A DNA stretch of 14,328 bases, taken from assembly GCA_003240855.1 (NCBI GenBank), contig QFNN01000077.1, positions 1-14,328 of the forward strand. The letters run 5' to 3'. The translations under genes were made by a program, and so were the position numbers. Source of the stretch: Sphingomonas sanxanigenens (GTDB taxonomy: Bacteria > Pseudomonadota > Alphaproteobacteria > Sphingomonadales > Sphingomonadaceae). Within the stretch, counting starts at the first letter, position 1. Each line of letters begins with the position of its first letter. Below are positions 12,977 to 14,328 of the stretch, piece by piece. The notes below the pieces were generated by a model. That model ran no database searches. It saw only the letters and a list, made by a program, of their open reading frames with translations, and was not told where the DNA came from.

Positions 12977-14194
12977 CTACTTGCCCGCCCCGTCCTCGGC
13001 CGCCTTCAGCGCGCGCAGCAGATTGCCTGACCAGATCTTGCCAATGTCGGCGTCGGAATAGCCCGCCGCCTTCAGCCGCGCGGTGACCTTGGGCAGCGAG
13101 GCGACATCCTCCATGCCGATCACGCCGCCGCCGCCGTCCCAATCCGCCCCGATGCCGACATGATCGGGGCCGACGACCTTCAACGCATGGAGCAGGCTGG
13201 CCATGAACAGGTCGAATGTCGCAGTCGTATAGGGATTGCGCGCCTGTTCCTCGGCGGTGCGGCGAGCGAGATCCTTCTGCTGATCGGGCGTGAGATTGTA
13301 GATCTCGTCGCGCTCGTCGAGCAGCTTGCCCCAGGCCGGCGAGGGATTGCGCGGCACCAGATAGACGCTGTTGATCTGGATGACGCCGCCCTTCGCCGCA
13401 AGCGCGCGCAGCCGCGCATCGTCGATGTTGCGCGGATGATCGAACACCGCCTTCGGCCCCGAATGCGAGAGGATGATCGGCGCCTTGGACAGCGCGAGCA
13501 TCTGATCGAACGATTCGTCCGACGCGTGGCTGGCGTCGATGAGCATGCCCAGCCGGTTCATCTCCGCGACCCATTGCCGCCCCAGCGGGCTGAGGCCGTG
13601 CCATTTGGGCGTATCGGTCGCCGAATCGGCGAACTGGTTGTTGCGGAAATGGACCGGGCTGGCCATCCGAACGCCGCGATCGTAGAAGTCGGCCAGCGAG
13701 GCGACGCCCTCGCCCAGCGGATAGCTGTTCTCCATGCTTTCAAAGACGACGCGGCGGCCTGCATCGGCGATGCGCCGCGCATCGGCGGGGGTGAGCGCCA
13801 GCGTCATGCTGCCGGGATTGGCCTGAACCACCGCCCTGATCTCGGCCGCGCGCTTCAGTGCATAGACGCGGGCGTCGGCGAAGCCGGCAGGGGTCAGCGG
13901 CCCCTGCGGCGTGTAGATGACGAAGAAGCCGCCATCGAGCCCACCATCGCGCATGCGCGGCAGATCGACCTGGCTGAGATCGTCGGCGAAGCTGTGGCGA
14001 TCGGCGATGCTCCACCCGGCGCGCCCGAAATGGATGGGCGTATCGAGATGGCTGTCGAGCACGAGCAGCCTTTCGTGCAGGCTTTCGCCCTGCGGCTTCG
14101 GCTCGACCCGGCCCGCACAACCGGAAGCAAGCAGCAGCGCCGTCAGTAGGCAGAGACGCGGCGACATGGCCGCTCGTTTCGGCATGGTCATCAT
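12977..14194 (-). CDS. Membrane dipeptidase, peptidase family M19, lipoprotein
   Basis: This 405-residue zinc dipeptidase belongs to the renal-dipeptidase family, whose members cleave dipeptides and tolerate or prefer a D residue at the C-terminal side; bacterial members hydrolyse L-Xaa-D-Xaa dipeptides. A type II signal (LLTALLLASGC) places lipidated Cys at C26, so the enzyme is anchored facing the periplasm. Metal ligands are intact: H49-L-D51, E155 (SMENSYPL), H223 (IDASHAS) and H244 (LSHSG); D351 (GADWDG) fits the substrate-side aspartate. The ATG at 14194 has GGGGGA about five bases upstream; ATGs at 14191 and 14185 are alternatives. It is first in the right block, 104 bp before the FAD enzyme. 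L-Ala-D-Glu from peptidoglycan stems is an attractive substrate because dgcN and dgcA downstream would consume the D-Glu. The family is certain; the exact substrate is inferred. Confidence 0.95.
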   Translation of the reverse strand: MMTMPKRAAMSPRLCLLTALLLASGCAGRVEPKPQGESLHERLLVLDSHLDTPIHFGRAGWSIADRHSFADDLSQVDLPRMRDGGLDGGFFVIYTPQGPLTPAGFADARVYALKRAAEIRAVVQANPGSMTLALTPADARRIADAGRRVVFESMENSYPLGEGVASLADFYDRGVRMASPVHFRNNQFADSATDTPKWHGLSPLGRQWVAEMNRLGMLIDASHASDESFDQMLALSKAPIILSHSGPKAVFDHPRNIDDARLRALAAKGGVIQINSVYLVPRNPSPAWGKLLDERDEIYNLTPDQQKDLARRTAEEQARNPYTTATFDLFMASLLHALKVVGPDHVGIGADWDGGGGVIGMEDVASLPKVTARLKAAGYSDADIGKIWSGNLLRALKAAEDGAGK

Positions 14195-14216
14195 CGATAT
14201 CCCCCAGGATGGGCGA

Positions 14217-14244
14217 ATTAATGCCCAATATTTCGCAACAGCAA
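14217..14244 (-). promoter_or_regulatory. Candidate promoter of the dipeptidase gene, overlapping shared 12-mer copy 2
   Basis: On the minus strand TTGCTG (14244-14239) and ATTAAT (14222-14217) are spaced by 16 bases, giving a short leader before the ATG at 14194. The spacer contains the 12-mer GAAATATTGGGC (14234-14223) shared with 12945-12956. A GGGC/GCCC inverted repeat (14211-14226) overlaps the -10. Both hexamers are imperfect, so this is a candidate only. Confidence 0.3.
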
Positions 14245-14280
14245 GAGCCCGCAGACGATTGTCCCGCTGCTGGACGATTC

Positions 14281-14328
14281 CTAATCCGGGCGCATCGCTT
14301 CCGCCGCCATACCCAGGCCGTTGAAGCC
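14281..14328 (-). CDS. Possible 3' end of an upstream minus-strand gene (15 codons visible)
   Basis: From the right edge one minus-strand frame reads GFNGLGMAAEAMRPD and stops at TAG (14281-14283). Codon choice is GC-rich at third positions like the neighbouring genes, and the window edge sits about 90 bases upstream of the dipeptidase start, a typical gene spacing. The fragment is too short to assign a family, and the other two minus-strand frames are also open here, so it may not be coding. Confidence 0.25.
   Translation of the reverse strand, partial: GFNGLGMAAEAMRPD

Noticed and set aside
1..14328. Mobile island hypothesis (IS ends, attachment sites, integrase, tRNA)
   Set aside because: I found no transposase, integrase, tRNA gene or flanking direct repeat, and base composition and codon style look uniform across the window.

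Overview
The window is high-GC, densely packed alphaproteobacterial DNA. A long TonB-dependent receptor with an RFNF-type C-terminus, short or overlapping gene junctions, GC-rich third codon positions and the overall gene families point to a sphingomonad (Sphingomonas, Sphingopyxis, Novosphingobium or a relative). This placement is inferred from gene style; no marker gene is present. I see no RNA gene, CRISPR array, insertion sequence or phage gene.

Layout. Ten of eleven clear genes lie on the minus strand in two blocks. The left block (6136 down to 1) encodes a periplasmic class A beta-lactamase-like serine hydrolase, a TonB-dependent receptor, a D-serine-dehydratase-type PLP deaminase and a class C-type serine hydrolase that runs off the left edge. 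An XRE/cupin regulator (6291-6929, plus strand) is divergent from this block, across a 154-bp intergenic region with a strong promoter and an operator-like palindrome. A perfect 10-bp hairpin separates the regulator from the convergent right block. The right block (14194 down to 6967) encodes an M19 dipeptidase lipoprotein, a D-arginine-dehydrogenase-like FAD enzyme, a YkvI-family membrane transporter, a secreted N-acyl-D-amino-acid deacylase-like amidohydrolase, DgcA (N-acetyl-D-glutamate racemase) and DgcN (D-glutamate N-acetyltransferase). The last five overlap by 1-4 bases (GTGA, ATGA, ATGA, TGATG), so they are translationally coupled. A 28-bp imperfect inverted repeat precedes the FAD gene. 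No gene-free stretch exceeds 300 bases; the longest is 6137-6290.

How the genes may work together (inference). Nearly every enzyme family here acts on D-amino acids or D-residue peptides. The receptor would import D-residue peptides or peptidoglycan fragments. The two serine hydrolases, the M19 LD-dipeptidase and the deacylase would release free D-amino acids in the periplasm. The YkvI protein would carry them inward. In the cytoplasm D-serine would be dehydrated, neutral D-amino acids oxidised to 2-oxo acids, and D-glutamate acetylated (DgcN) and epimerised (DgcA) to N-acetyl-L-glutamate. The XRE/cupin protein is the obvious local regulator. The locus reads as a D-amino-acid or peptidoglycan-peptide scavenging island. 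The deacylase-like and beta-lactamase-like proteins both lack canonical catalytic residues, and the oxidase has a remodelled substrate pocket, so their real substrates are open.
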